Source: Hypsibius dujardini (lineage: Eukaryota; Tardigrada; Eutardigrada; Parachela; Hypsibiidae). From it: a stretch of 20,583 nucleotides of DNA. The translations under genes and the position numbers were made by a program. The notes beneath the pieces were generated by a model. The model was given only the letters and a program-made list of their open reading frames with translations. It did not search any database and was not told the origin of the DNA. Location: the NCBI GenBank assembly GCA_001579985.1, contig LRSR01007042.1:1-20583 (forward strand). The letters run 5' to 3'. Positions 8,505 to 18,861 of the stretch are shown here, piece by piece. The first letter of the stretch is position 1. Every line of letters begins with the position of its first letter.

Positions 8505-8785
8505 TAGGAAGGTATCTCAATCCTACGGCGGAAACTGTTTTGACGGCAACAATCTTACAGCGATAAAACTCCAGCAATAACTTCTCCCTTCACTTAATCA
8601 TTGATGCTTAAGAAATCCGCCAAGAAGCACTGCAGGTGTGCATCAATTTTTGCTTGATGGAAAAGCACCAAAGAGCTGTATTGATAAAAAAAAATGAGCT
8701 GTCGGCGCTGTCTCGCGAACTAAACAAAAGGCTGAAGCTTTTTGCTTTAATACCTCGACTGCAACTCTCTGAGCCAAGATTGTTT
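8505..8785. repeat. diverged dispersed repeat, copy 1
   Basis: It aligns by eye with about 9800-10050 in the same orientation, from CCAGCAATAAC through GATGGAAAAGCA and CGCGAACT to TTTTTGCT. By eye about 70-75% of bases match, with small indels. In both copies a frame opens after a shared TGA and keeps matching amino acids (RNPPRSTAGVHQF here). Here the frame stops earlier at a TGA. It is probably a mobile-element fragment or a duplicated exon. Confidence 0.7.
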
Positions 8786-8995
8786 TCTCAGCTAGGTTTT
8801 GATGTTTAAACTACTTTGCTAGCTCATTTTGACACAAAGTTTGCAGGTCCGTACCTCGGACACTGCTTTAAACACGAGAAGAGGCTCATTCTGACTGCCC
8901 AGGGGTTCGGTGCCCTTTTCCCCACAAAAACAATTGAGTTTATTTTTTACAAGCAAATTTATTAAATTCCCGTATTCGAAAACTATTAAGGTAGA

Positions 8996-9706
8996 ATGCG
9001 ATTTGTAATCGTTGCGGCAGGAACAATTTTGGCGCTCTTGGTTGCTGGGGAAGAAAATCATAACAAATTACTTCTCCGTCAGGTAGCGGTCCGGCAGATT
9101 TTTTTTGCACAAACTTCCGGTAATATTTATTGCTTAGAATTCACTTCTCAAATGTTAGAAACTGTAAAAGAGGTTTTTTGGGGGCGTGACCCCCTGAGCG
9201 CCCCGCGCCCATCAATGAATGCACCGATCCTCTGGTAGTCGAAATGAGTTTCTGCCGGGAGCGTCAACTTTTGAACCAACCGGACGGAACGCGAATCTTT
9301 CACTTTTCCGAAGGGCGATGGAGATTCGACCAGTCAACACAAAAAGGCCAGTGATGCAAAAAGCCGTTCTTTTGTTTGGCTGCACCTTGTTCAAACTTAA
9401 AGCCACCTACGTTTTGTGTGCTGTTTTTTTGTTGAGGCTTTTTAATTCAGAGTATCCTCACGATTTGGTTTTACGCAATTAAATGTAATACACTGGTAAA
9501 AACGGTTGGGGAGTTAACCCGATTGGAGCAATCCACAATTATTATTGTGGATTCTGAAAAAGAAATGTAACTTAATAAAACATCCAATGCCCATCTAATA
9601 AGGAGTTGGATATTCTCTTCAGCGGCTCATTTGTAATGCTGTTGATAATCAACAAGGTTGTAAAACGAGGAAAGAAACCGTGCCGTGTGCGTGTCATTCA
9701 TCGTAG
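8996..9706 (+). CDS. candidate small secreted protein, two exons
   Basis: Exon 1 (8996-9082) starts MRFVIVAAGTILALLVAGEE, a textbook-looking signal peptide, and ends at donor CAG/GTAGCG on a full codon. Exon 2 (9623-9706, acceptor ATATTCTCTTCAG) is in phase and adds 27 residues with four cysteines in a C-x8-C-x8-C-x-C spacing, then TAG. The product would be about 56 residues, about 37 after signal removal, and secreted. No family is recognised; small cysteine-containing secreted peptides are common in invertebrates and serve many roles, so none is assigned. The intron is 540 bases and holds a perfect hairpin. The repeat pair flanks the gene. The model rests on two short exons and could be chance. 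Confidence 0.35.
9219..9482 (+). other. 87-codon open frame inside the candidate intron
   Basis: The frame runs from ATG 9219 to TAA near 9480 and is also largely open on the minus strand (9212-9406). Its second half is hydrophobic (LLFGCTLFKLKATYVLCAVF). No family is recognised and no splice sites flank it. It could be a decayed repeat; its length is within chance expectation. Confidence 0.15.
9530..9553. other. perfect 10-base-pair hairpin
   Basis: AATCCACAAT and ATTGTGGATT are exact reverse complements around a four-base loop. It lies in the 540-base intron of the candidate secreted-peptide gene. It could be a structural element of a transcript or simply a short palindrome. Confidence 0.6.
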
Positions 9707-9799
9707 TGCTCTGCTCCTACATAGGACGGCGCCTGAAGGGATGTGTGAATTTCGAACCTGTTTGCAGTTATTTGCTAGATGGTTAATTATCACAATCTT

Positions 9800-10050
9800 A
9801 TGGGTGAAGATGGTTTGGTGGCGACAGTCTTAAAACCAGCAATAACTCTTGGTCATTGATCTTTAGGAAATCCGTCTAGAAGCGCCGTAGGCGTGCAGCA
9901 ATTCTCGTCCGATGGAAAAGCATTAAAGAATTTGCTGATAAAGAAGAAAAGAATTGGCGACGCTGTCGCGCGAACTTAATCAAGCGCTGATAATGTTGTA
10001 CTTTTTGCTGCAATAGTGCAGAGCCGCAATATTATCGAAGCAGATTAACC
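9800..10050. repeat. diverged dispersed repeat, copy 2
   Basis: Second copy of the repeat at 8505-8785, same orientation, about 1.3 kb away. Here the shared frame stays open longer, for about 38 codons (NPSRSAVGVQQFSSDGKALK and on), to TAA after GCGCGAACT. Many differences from copy 1 are silent or conservative over the first dozen codons, which hints that the unit was once protein-coding. Confidence 0.7.
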
Positions 10051-10900
10051 TCTCCCCTCTAAAACACGCTTCTTTGCTCTGTTAGCTACGCAATCAACAT
10101 AATCAACCTATCGCCAGTCATAGGCCGCGGCCAGTCCACCAAACTAGAGATTGCTGAGATTGTGGAATACTCTCAATAGTTATAGCTTTTCAAAAAATAA
10201 ATGCTCGGTGCGTCTTAAATCTGTATCCAAACCCGTAACGTTATCTTGACGAAGTCTCAGATTCGCCGTTTCGGCAAATCGTATCTCGAGATGTGGTTTT
10301 CCGAACCAAGAAGATGTAAGACAGCGTTATGGTTCGAACCCTTTTTTGTCTCAAGTTCGTATCGTACCATATTATATCGCGGTTTTGCCATAACCGTAAC
10401 TTGAATCTTACTTGTGTCTCACATTTTTACGGCTTGAACTAAATTCGTTTTGCGTTACGTCACTTTTCCTTTGTTTTTGGCTGTATATCTGTGACCACCG
10501 ATTGGAGGTGGTTTTTGGGGTATCTCGTTGGTGGTCGCATCGACGCCGACAGTAGATTGCTTCCTCCAAACTTTTTGGATTAAATTTGTTTGCGAAGATG
10601 AACGTAGTTGAAACAATTTTTACGCTTGCTTTAAGAAATCAAATGAGCACAGGCGTCAAAATCAATCATTCACGGAGAGATGTTTTTTGACGAGTTGATT
10701 CGTTTATTTTTGATTGTGCGCTAGAAAGTACATTTCCGAAGCGTCGGATTCCTGCGGAAAACCGGATCAATTGCACAATGGACCAGTGACGCAACTAAAT
10801 AGGTGAATGAACTAATCCTGTTATTTCATAAAAGAAGTTAGCTCTCTGAAATTTCAGCAGCGTGGTATTGCAGAGAGAAAATATGCGATTTCTCATACGT
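10051..10900. other. no gene recognised
   Basis: It contains scattered GGTTCGAACC-like words and short self-complementary stretches (ACCACC/GGTGGT near 10495-10540), but no supported exon. A short plus frame near 10590-10690 starts ATGAACGTAGTTGAAAC and runs about 30 codons; this is too short to call. Confidence 0.4.
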
Positions 10901-10907
10901 CGGTTCG

Positions 10908-10943
10908 GTTGATTGGTGAATTGATCTAAGGACACTAATCAAC
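10908..10943. other. hairpin with 11-base-pair stem
   Basis: GTTGATTGGTG near 10908-10918 pairs with CACTAATCAAC at 10933-10943, with one G-T pair, around a 14-base loop. No known motif is recognised. Confidence 0.45.
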
Positions 10944-11213
10944 TGATTTGTTACGGTAGGATTTTATTTTAACACAGAGTTTTGCTCAAAACTCATGCGT
11001 TATGGTTTGGTATGGGTGCTGCGTACCGTGCCGAAACTTTGGTACGCGTTTCGTGAGGCAGCTCAAAACTCTGAGCGTCTCAAATTCGAACCGTACCAGA
11101 GATACAGTTACGTTATGGTTAAGATACAAATTTCAGATGCACCCTAAGTGTTCGTGTCCGTGCCCCCGGGTGGCAGACTTGGAAAATTGTTCCAACAAAA
11201 GTTACTCACAAGA

Positions 11214-11280
11214 TACACTCATGATCCATGAACAAAACGAAATCTTTGGCTTCGCCAGTTGGAAACATACCATGATCTAG
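11214..11280 (-). CDS. candidate 67-base exon, product unknown
   Basis: The minus-strand acceptor ATCATTACCTAG and the consensus donor CTT/GTGAGT bracket a frame encoding HGMFPTGEAKDFVLFMDHEC, which looks like a real protein segment. Phase: two bases complete a codon at the start. A possible upstream piece ends at a strong donor AGG/GTAAGT near 11360, but its phase does not obviously match. The family is unknown. Confidence 0.3.
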
Positions 11281-11724
11281 GTAATGATTAGGACTGCTAG
11301 GAATAATTCCTGTTACTGGTTTCCACTCTGTGGATATTATTGGTAGGTGAGTGGACTTACCCTTACGTTTGGTTTGCTGTCAATATTAGGACTCGCGTGC
11401 AAAAAAATACAAAAATAGCGCTTCAAGTTAGAAGCCGAATAAATTAGTTCCTGCCGCCCCTTTGATTGGGCGCATAAAAACAGATTTAACGTTCCTTTTT
11501 CGAACCTTTGTATTAAATTGCTGAAGCGCAGCAAAACTTATTCTATCCACCACTTTCGCTGATTCAACAGCCGTTAAAATCGTCGGTCGAAGTGGTTATA
11601 CGTGTTGGCAAGACAGAAACGTACGTTTTGTAACGGCCACAGCAGTGTTAGTTGTTATAAAACAATGTCAGGCTGCGCTCACGCGTTTACGATTTCACGG
11701 TGCCGAATTATTGCCTATCAGTTC

Positions 11725-11800
11725 ATGTCTGTCTGTCTGGTTCCCTGTCTCTCTGTTTGTTTGTCTGTTTATCTGCCTAATTATCTGCCTGACTCTTACT
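11725..11800. repeat. TGTC/TCTG microsatellite
   Basis: Fourth array of the same tetranucleotide family in the window, imperfect and short. It accounts for most of the plus-strand open frame at 11602-11856. Confidence 0.85.
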
Positions 11801-11860
11801 GTCTGAACCTTTGGAATTTCTTGAAATGCGAGATGAGATCCAAAATTCTTGGCTGAGTAA

Positions 11861-12915
11861 TTTCAGATAGAGGCGGCGGGTGCGGAGTTTTATGCTTTTG
11901 GGGACAAATTACTATCCCATGTCGAAAATAGATTTAATGGAAAACTACTCAGCAAAGAAAAAAATTTACCGGTAACTGCACAATGGAGTACGAGGCTCCA
12001 TGGTGGTTTTGGCTTGGGTGGTACGGTATCAGTAGGTGAAAGTTCTCGATCGCTTCAGGGTCTTGAAACTGCTGGGTCCTCTACCTCTTCTGGTTTCAAT
12101 CTTACTAGTTAAGATATTTTGAGAACTGTATTATGTTTTGTGAGTAACAACTCTGAAGCATCTTGTGGAGAACAGGTTGACTTTGAATTTCAATCAGTAG
12201 TGAACTGTTTTTATAGGCAGACAGCGTTTGTGTTAACGGTAATAACTGAATTTATGAATCAATAAAAAATCATTGATGAAGATCAGCGGACATTAGAATA
12301 TCGTCAAAAACCATACACGTCCGCAGTAATATTTTCGCAGTTATATTTCTGATGGGTCTGCTACAGCTCTATTGATGGCTCATACCAACGGGCTTACCGG
12401 ATCCATTTTCGTTCTTTTGTCGACAGGGCTAACTGTTCCTCGTTGAGATTATCGAGTTACAATTCTTCAGGTATTAACCGGGATGACACCTGCAGTTTAA
12501 TGTATAAAAATTTAGAATACACCTCAACATTTCGTCAAAGTAAAGCTTTGTTAAGGAGGAACTCTGTCAGTTATAGGGTACCGTCGATCGGCATACCGGA
12601 TGTTTTGGCCGTTGGAGTGGGATCTCTTTTACAGCAAGAAGACAGCGTTATTCCAGAATTACCTATGACCATGTGGGTAGTTGCGAAGACCGATGAGCGC
12701 GTAAAGTCAGGCTATATAGTACCTTCAAACAATAATTTAGCGCAGGTTTGATACTGCTACCAAGTGCTTTTCTTCAGCTGAACTTTCAAACCGGATCGAC
12801 CATAGAGTTCATTTATAACCTGGGGCCATTTAACATTTCACAAGTCACAAGGTCAGAAAGTGTCATGCCATCATATCTTCTGAGTTTTAAAAATCTCACT
12901 GTACAAGAAAGCGCC
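11861..12915 (+). pseudogene. coding-like tract with in-frame stops, product unknown
   Basis: One plus frame is open from 11861 to 12748 except for TAA 12110, TAA 12263 and TGA 12350, giving runs of 81, 50, 28 and 132 codons. The next stretch (12736-12915, 60 codons) is open in the frame two bases on. The change of frame sits at a GT...AG pair (12746-12777, only 32 bases), too short for an ordinary animal intron, so a frameshift is more likely. A good acceptor (AGTAATTTCAG) lies at 11866. Pieces look like folded protein (IEFIYNLGPFNISQV) but match no family I know. Against this, minus-strand pieces are also plausible, for example 11953-12082 (QDPEAIENFHLLIPYHP, donor CCG/GTAAAT) and a run ending at donor CCG/GTAAGC near 12400. 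Decayed gene, intron-rich gene or chance are all possible. Confidence 0.3.
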
Positions 12916-13870
12916 TAACCTGTGTGCGGACCAATTGCACCTAAACAAACAACTGATTAGCAGACAATTCATATGTCTGAAATAATACCGCCCGGAATAG
13001 GCATCAGAGGAGACATTTCATTCTAATCGACAATTCGCACAAACACCATTTCAACATCGGCATTTCGACATTTTGGTCATGATGACAAATCTTGTAAAAT
13101 TATGTCCATATTTTGCACCGTTTTTTTACGTCCAGACAAATTATATTAAATCACTACTACCAGTCATCTAGAGATTGAATGGGGTTTGATGGACTTTTAT
13201 TTGTGACGCTGATTCAGAATAGGATGGAAACCCATTGCTCCATCTTGGGTTCAAGACCAAAAGATATTGGCAGCTCTGACAATGGAGGCCTAGCTTTCTC
13301 ATCTGATTGTAAACGGTGTCTTGGCCGTGTCTAATTTGCTAGAGGTACAAAACATCCGCGTAGACAGTGAGCAATTGTTTTTCAGATTTTGGAAGGTGAG
13401 CTTGCTTGCCTGGAGGTACGTTTATTGAGAACACCCACTTGGCTCAATGAACATTCACGTTCGCATTTCTCACTCTCTTTCTCTGTCTTTCTCGTGACTC
13501 ACCGAAAATATTGCAGAGTTGTCAAACATTCAGTGCAATATTTTCCGATTGCGTGAACGTTCAAATCGCCAAACGTTCTTGGGGGCTTTTTACCCTGATG
13601 CCGAAAACTGGTAAAAAGATAAAGTTTGATCTCGCCAAAGTGGAGAGACTGCGATTCGGCTCGAATTAATTCAGCCCATGTCACCGTAAAATTTGCCGCC
13701 AATTTGACCATTGTCAAAGTTGAGCAATTATATAGGAGTGTTAGAATAATTTGCACGACTAAATGTTGACTTAGAATGGAGACCCGCTGAGAAGATGGTT
13801 GAAGGAGACCTTGTTGCACTCAACGACGATTGTTCTCAGTACGTCATGGCTATCTCCCACGCAATTTAGC
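12916..13870 (+). other. further coding-like segments, unresolved
   Basis: Several short plus-strand segments look protein-like: 13179-13334 (51 codons from ATG, with ILGSRPKDIGSSDNGGLAF), a run ending at donor TGGAAG/GTGAGC near 13395, and a possible exon from acceptor AAAATATTGCAG (starting near 13517) with VQIAKRSWGLFTLMPKTG to a donor ACTG/GTAAAA near 13611. The last two agree in phase 0 across an intron of about 120 bases. A further segment near 13765-13865 encodes KMVEGDLVALNDDCSQYVM. These may continue the tract to the left. The minus frame at 13499-13819 is the competing reading. No family is recognised. Confidence 0.25.
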
Positions 13871-14421
13871 GTATTTTACACCCCATATACACAGTTTTTA
13901 GTACATATTTTATCCTTCAAACGCCTTATTAACGTTCGTCATTGAGGATAACTTTGCTAAATTTTAAATTGTAATAAAATGGTAATTTGTGAAAAACAAG
14001 ATTGATGAGATTATCCAGATAATAAGTCTAAAAAAATCAGCAATATTGCATTATTTATTTAGCAGGCGTTAGCAAGTTCCCGTTGTTTCACCACTGGGTA
14101 CATGCAACATTTTCGTTATTTTTTATCATTGAAGTTGGTCTAAAGAGAGCAGACGAAATACTGCTGGCATTTTTGGCCATTTATTATTAGTTTTAGATGT
14201 TAATTTAGGGAGTACTCTTGATGAATTTAACAGGACTACGTGCGGCTGATTTTTTTGTGGAACTTGTTCGCGAGTACGGAACATACAAACGGAATTTGAA
14301 CTAACACGATCAAGACTTGCTAAAAATCTATCTTCCTAAATATTCCGGTAAAGAAAGATTTTTTTCTGCAAATAATGTCTAGGTGTTCCGTATTCCGCTT
14401 TTACCGAGGGCTCTTTTCGCT

Positions 14422-14650
14422 TCAGTTATTCTTGGAACCATTTGAGTTGTGATTGCATTCAGCAGCTACAACTGCCAACGCAGAGCGACGAATCAATGCA
14501 TTCATCTCGTGCATGGAAACGCAAGAACATTTATCAAAAAGCTGGCGCAAGAGTTTCCTTGAATCAGTGAAATAATTACTCGGTCCGTCATTATTGCCTC
14601 CAAATGACGGAATACTGTTCAAATCTTCATGACATTCAAGAAAATAGATC
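14422..14650 (-). CDS. candidate terminal exon, product unknown
   Basis: A minus frame of about 74 codons ends at TGA 14422. It includes FTDSRKLLRQLFDKCSCV and a helical stretch MHEMNALIRRSALAVVAAE, then a Asn/Ser-rich end. The composition is protein-like with a mix of ordered helix and short tail. A weak acceptor (AAAGATTCAG) lies to the right but leaves a stop in this frame, so the true border is uncertain. No family is recognised and no linked exon was found. Confidence 0.3.
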
Positions 14651-14835
14651 TATTTAGCATAACTGAATCTTTTTTTGAAAATATTCTTTTATTAGCTCCG
14701 TACTTGAGTAGAGCAATGAACTCGATTGGACAGATTGCTAACTGAAATACCTGAGGATGGCATCAAATGTTAAATGTCAAATTCAAATCAAATTCAATCA
14801 TGTTTCATGGCAAAAGGAGTGATAAGAAATCAAAT

Positions 14836-14892
14836 GATCAAATGACTTTCAAAACCAAATCAAATCAACATGTAGCTTTTCGTCATTTGATC
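14836..14892. repeat. 11-base inverted repeat in CAAAT-rich sequence
   Basis: GATCAAATGAC at 14836-14846 and GTCATTTGATC at 14882-14892 are perfect reverse complements around a 35-base centre built of CAAATCAAA words. The CAAATC words extend from about 14765. This resembles a small palindromic repeat; the open frame over it (14767-14973) is not called. Confidence 0.6.
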
Positions 14893-14973
14893 CCATCCCT
14901 AGAAATAGCAGATGGGTCTGTCGTTGTGACATTGACCAGCAAAGTCTTAATGGCCTTTTTTTCATACTTCTAG

Positions 14974-15707
14974 TGATCAACGTCCTTCACATTAATAATT
15001 CCAGAAATTACAATTGGAAAAAGGTTAAATTAGTGATGAAACAAAGCGATTTTGCGAAGAGGGAACTTGGAAGAACCTCCCCAGAACAAGTTACAAAAAT
15101 GAAATAGCAGATGTGAATTGCTTTTCATTAAGTGCGTGATAAAATTTCACAATAAATACCCTCAGAGATGCTTTGGAACCATTCGCAAGGGGCAGGAAGT
15201 AAAGTGTGTCGAAATATGAGACTGGAATTGGAAAGCTTCCCCGCGCAATACTCTTTTTCTTGTTCTTTTGTTCAGACGCAAAATTCCCCTCTCAAATGGA
15301 ACCATTGGGGGGGGGAAGGGGGTAGTACTTTAATTCCAAACAGAATTTGTGTTTTTAGCCGAATACAAGACTGCCCCCACCACCCCCCCCCATAACCGCA
15401 AAAGTTCTCTTAAGCTTCTGCTGCCACGTATTGGTCATTGACCTCCCATGTTTGAAAGAACTTTCAGACAGCCTTGTAGTACAGCGTTGCTGATCGTAAT
15501 AGCCGCGAGACAATCATGATGTGTACAGCAAAACAAGTTAGCAGAGATTTAATAAGAAGTATCAGAGCGTAGACCGGAAATGTACCGCTCGTACTGTCCT
15601 TTCCTATGGAATCCCATGAACGAGACATAAAATTATATATTGACAAGCTTACCGTTCATCAAAATCATTCGTTCGGCAATCCGCGTGGTTCAGAATGATT
15701 CATTGAT
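14974..15707. other. intergenic or 3' untranslated sequence
   Basis: Downstream of the GXYLT stop codon on the minus strand. No supported exon. It includes the G/C runs listed separately. A minus open frame at 15464-15646 has mixed composition but no splice sites or similarity. Confidence 0.4.
15307..15391. repeat. G9-AA-G5 and C9 runs facing each other
   Basis: G9 (15307-15315) then G5, and about 65 bases on C5 and C9 (to 15391). The runs are complementary and could fold back, and the G-rich strand could form a quadruplex. Similar runs occur at 3537 and 20228-20408. Confidence 0.7.
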
Positions 15708-18700
15708 TCAGCGTCTGTAGTAAGTGCGATCACCGTCAACATCATAGACGACGGCTGACAATATATTCAGCAACTGCGAAGTGGTGAATTTCCCAACATT
15801 TGTGAACTGCAATTGAGCTCGAAAATCAGTATTTGCACTGAGCAACAATTTCTGCTGTAGATGCTCCATGTTTATAGATAATATGTATAGGCAAAATATT
15901 AATAATGGAAAACTGCACACGCTCAAAGGTAAAAATTGGAACATAATTACACACTCTACTCTAACTTGAAAGCCCTTTAACAAGTAAAGAACCACAGGAA
16001 GTGGCGTTCAAAGTTGACGCAACGGTATTCCGAAGGTAATTCCTAGCGTCGTCTTTGACCAGACTCAAATCAACCTACGAAGAAAATTTGTTTTTAAAGC
16101 TTTAATAAAATGAAACATGCCTTGTAAACCTAGTGGTAATAATTATCTAGTCAATTAAATGAATAAATCGAAATACATTTTCCTTGACAATGCGCATCTC
16201 AGATTCACTTTGGAATCAATTCGCATCGACGCATCAATTTTTTTAACTTAAGGGGCGGAGATATGTATATTTCTAGAAGAGGATTGGGATTGCGGACGCA
16301 GTTTTCGAAGACTGATCCATAGCTCCTCCCCTAGGTGCCAAAAATGTTTTCAGTGTTGCCAATCTATTTGAGATTGAATGCAGGATGGGATCGTTAATTA
16401 AAAAGTTTATTTCGATTAAAAAGACTGAGTCCCAATATGGAAATTGGTGTTGACCAGTACTGAACTAGCAGTTTATTTTCACTCTATTCTCTCCTGATAT
16501 TGAAAAACTATTTGGTTGGATATTATATCACATCGGATGATACTTGGTGATAAAACTTTACCAGACCGCATAATCTGATAATGCGAATGAGAATATCACC
16601 CATATCAGTGTTAAAACAGCTCTGCTAGTGACTACCATTTAAAGCGATTAAGATTAATGTTTTGGCGTAAAGGCAGCGTGACTACATTATTATTAGAGCG
16701 GATTGGTGTTGCACGAACCTGCGAGATGGAATCCCCGATGAAACGAAATTCCGCCATTGTCCTCGTCGTAAAGGCATTCCGATTTCCGTGCAGCAACTGG
16801 ACACCGTCAGTTCCTGCGCTGTGGCAGTTGTTTGTGTCGTTGATGCAGTGCGACATGCGGTAGTTCCAAGAGCAATTCAGGCGGTAGAAGTTCTCTGTAA
16901 AAAGGTGACCGACATTTAACTTTTTCGTCGAGTGTTTGATACTCATTTGTGGACTGAAACGTAGCCGGAATTAGCGTAGCAATATTTCTCTCTAGGTGAG
17001 TATATGTTCCCGAAAGTAAATACGTGCTGAAATGTATCCCTCTTACGCTTGGACAGGTCCGGAAATTTTGTAGAAATGTAACTGATTTAATTGCAAATCT
17101 ATGCAGAATTTATTCGCAGGAAACCGCATTACCTAACTAATTCACACGGACACTCATTTTCAATGCTTACACCCACAATAGATTTGCTTTTTTTATTACC
17201 GGTAATGAGCATGATTCATAATTTGACAAACTTATCATACCTGGGTGTTCATACAAATATATGTTGAGCAAATCCTGGTCATGAAAGTTCAATTTCTGCT
17301 GGTATTTGGTGTAGCTCCTGATAATCTCCCACGTGAAGTTGCTAGAGCGCAACCTTGTCAGATTCATCAAAAGCACTCCTGAATTAACGCCTGTGCAAAT
17401 GAATGGAGAATGGGAAGTTAATAAAGAAATTGTCTGCGGCTGATCATTTCTTTTCATTTTTACAAAGCTGCTTGCTCACCAAGTGGCGGTACGAAGAATG
17501 GTAGCTTCGAATGGCGATTATAATAAGCTTCCGACTCCATTCCGATTTCGTGCTCGTTGGCCATAGCGATTGCTTGCGTTTCGTTCATTTCCTCAAACTG
17601 TCTCCAGAGATCCTCAACGGCGCCCAGAAAAACTATATCGGCGTCCACGTAGATGATGGAATCCTCCGAAGCCAATATATCCTATTGTACGATAAGAAGC
17701 AAAACATACAGTGTAAACAAGGCCTTGAGGGACTAGAGACCAAATGGAAAGAGTATTTGCAATGCTAACAGCTTCTATACGGCAATTTTACGGCAAATGG
17801 GGGGCGAGGTATATTTTCTGATTTGTGGTGTAAACCAAAGAGTGTGCTGCATCCATTTTACAGAACCCTCTAGAATGGAAGAAGGGGAAGAAGGGTAAAG
17901 AGTCCTGCGATAGTACTAGATGGGGGAGCTAGTTTTGTCTAGGATTCATAGTCGGAGAGGGAGAAGCATTTGGGTTGGGTGATGCCCAATTAACCCGACG
18001 ATAACGGTTCGACAATTCCTGTTTTCGTGTTCGATAAGTTGACAGTTAGAAATAGTTATTAATTGCCTTAACTCAACGATTAGAATCATATTTTTTAAAT
18101 GAGATGAAGTACAATCATGATCGCCAGACAGGTACAATTTTTGAAGCAAACGAAAATGAATCATCAGTGGAAATTTGTGAAGTGCCCTCTGAAAGAAAAA
18201 TGCTCTTCAATTTTCTAGGTGTAAAATTAGGGCGCATCCGCTGCTTGAATTTTAGATAATATCAGTCTAAAATAGGGTAAAATTCACACAATAATTTCAT
18301 TTCATTTGTGAGTATACGTGAGTATAAACGATTACCAACGCTTACAAATTTTACCGGGAGAAATAGCCGCTGACTTGCACAGGGTTTCCACATGGCCATC
18401 CAACGTCGTTTGTCAGCCGATGTGTTCATACCCGGGAAGGTCGGTGCGAGGACATGCAAAAATAAGTTCTCCTTCCAGGCAGCTGACTGGGAGAAGTATT
18501 GATATCTTCGCCGCACATACTGATGGTTCCTCTTCTCGGTGAAGAAGAAGACAGATATGCGGCTATTTCCATTAGTCGAAATTAGAATAGATTTGACGGC
18601 GTTCAAGGCCAACATGAGGCTGCTTCCGCAACCGGAAAGTGCCACGCGTATTTTTGCGCTTCCGACCGACAGACCTCGTGATAAACTTCCCGAACCGAAT

Positions 18701-18861
18701 ATCCGTCGGACGATGGATCTCAAGAGCGATACATCCGTTGTTGTCTGGTCCGGAGCGGAACTGGAAGTGGGTCGTGTTGTGATGTTGAGCACAATTGTTA
18801 AGCTCAGCAGTGCGATCAGAGAAACCTTGATAGAAAACAAGCTTCTCCGTAGTCGAATCAT
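15708..18861 (-). CDS. GXYLT: glucoside xylosyltransferase (GXYLT family, GT8), five exons
   Basis: This Golgi type II enzyme adds xylose to O-glucose on EGF repeats of Notch-type proteins. Exons: 18355-18861, 17480-17681, 17241-17390, 16719-16894 and 15708-15806; all joins are in phase, with consensus GT/AG borders. The product is 377 residues (vertebrate members about 440). Residues 1-10 are basic, followed by a membrane anchor at about 10-29 and a Ser/Thr-rich stem. The catalytic domain starts near 70; the family signature KPCASQRLFLP ends exon 1 (159-169). YVDAD at 180-184 holds the metal-binding DxD, then NEHE, GVNSG (237-241), HDQDLLN, CSWNYR with SHC, and LHGNR (322-325). Spacing and order match animal GXYLT throughout. 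The start is the first ATG before the anchor. The last exon (32 residues) is the least certain: it rests on phase and an acceptor (CAATTGCAG), and without it the frame would run from exon 4 to a stop at 16632. Confidence 0.92.
15807..16718 (-). other. GXYLT intron 4, nothing else recognised
   Basis: A 912-base intron, the longest of the gene, with no embedded gene or clear repeat. Its length depends on the terminal exon being correctly placed at 15708-15806. Confidence 0.5.
17682..18354 (-). other. GXYLT intron 1, nothing else recognised
   Basis: A 673-base intron between donor CCG/GTAAAA and acceptor GTACAATAG. The minus open frame at 17946-18164 inside it has no recognisable content. Confidence 0.7.

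Noticed and set aside
10330-10350. GGTTCGAACCC followed by T6, like a tRNA B box and pol III terminator
   Set aside because: No A box at the right distance, and the bases around it do not form a five-pair T stem, an anticodon arm or an acceptor stem.
12330-12443. A plus frame encoding a hydrophobic, protein-like stretch of 38 codons
   Set aside because: The frame beside it is open over the same bases and continues for 132 codons, so this is more likely a shadow.
11861-12915. Endogenous viral sequence as the explanation for the broken tract
   Set aside because: No polymerase, protease, capsid or envelope landmark could be recognised in any segment, so the idea has no direct support.
17511-17768. 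Plus-strand 85-residue open frame
   Set aside because: Antisense shadow of GXYLT exon 2.
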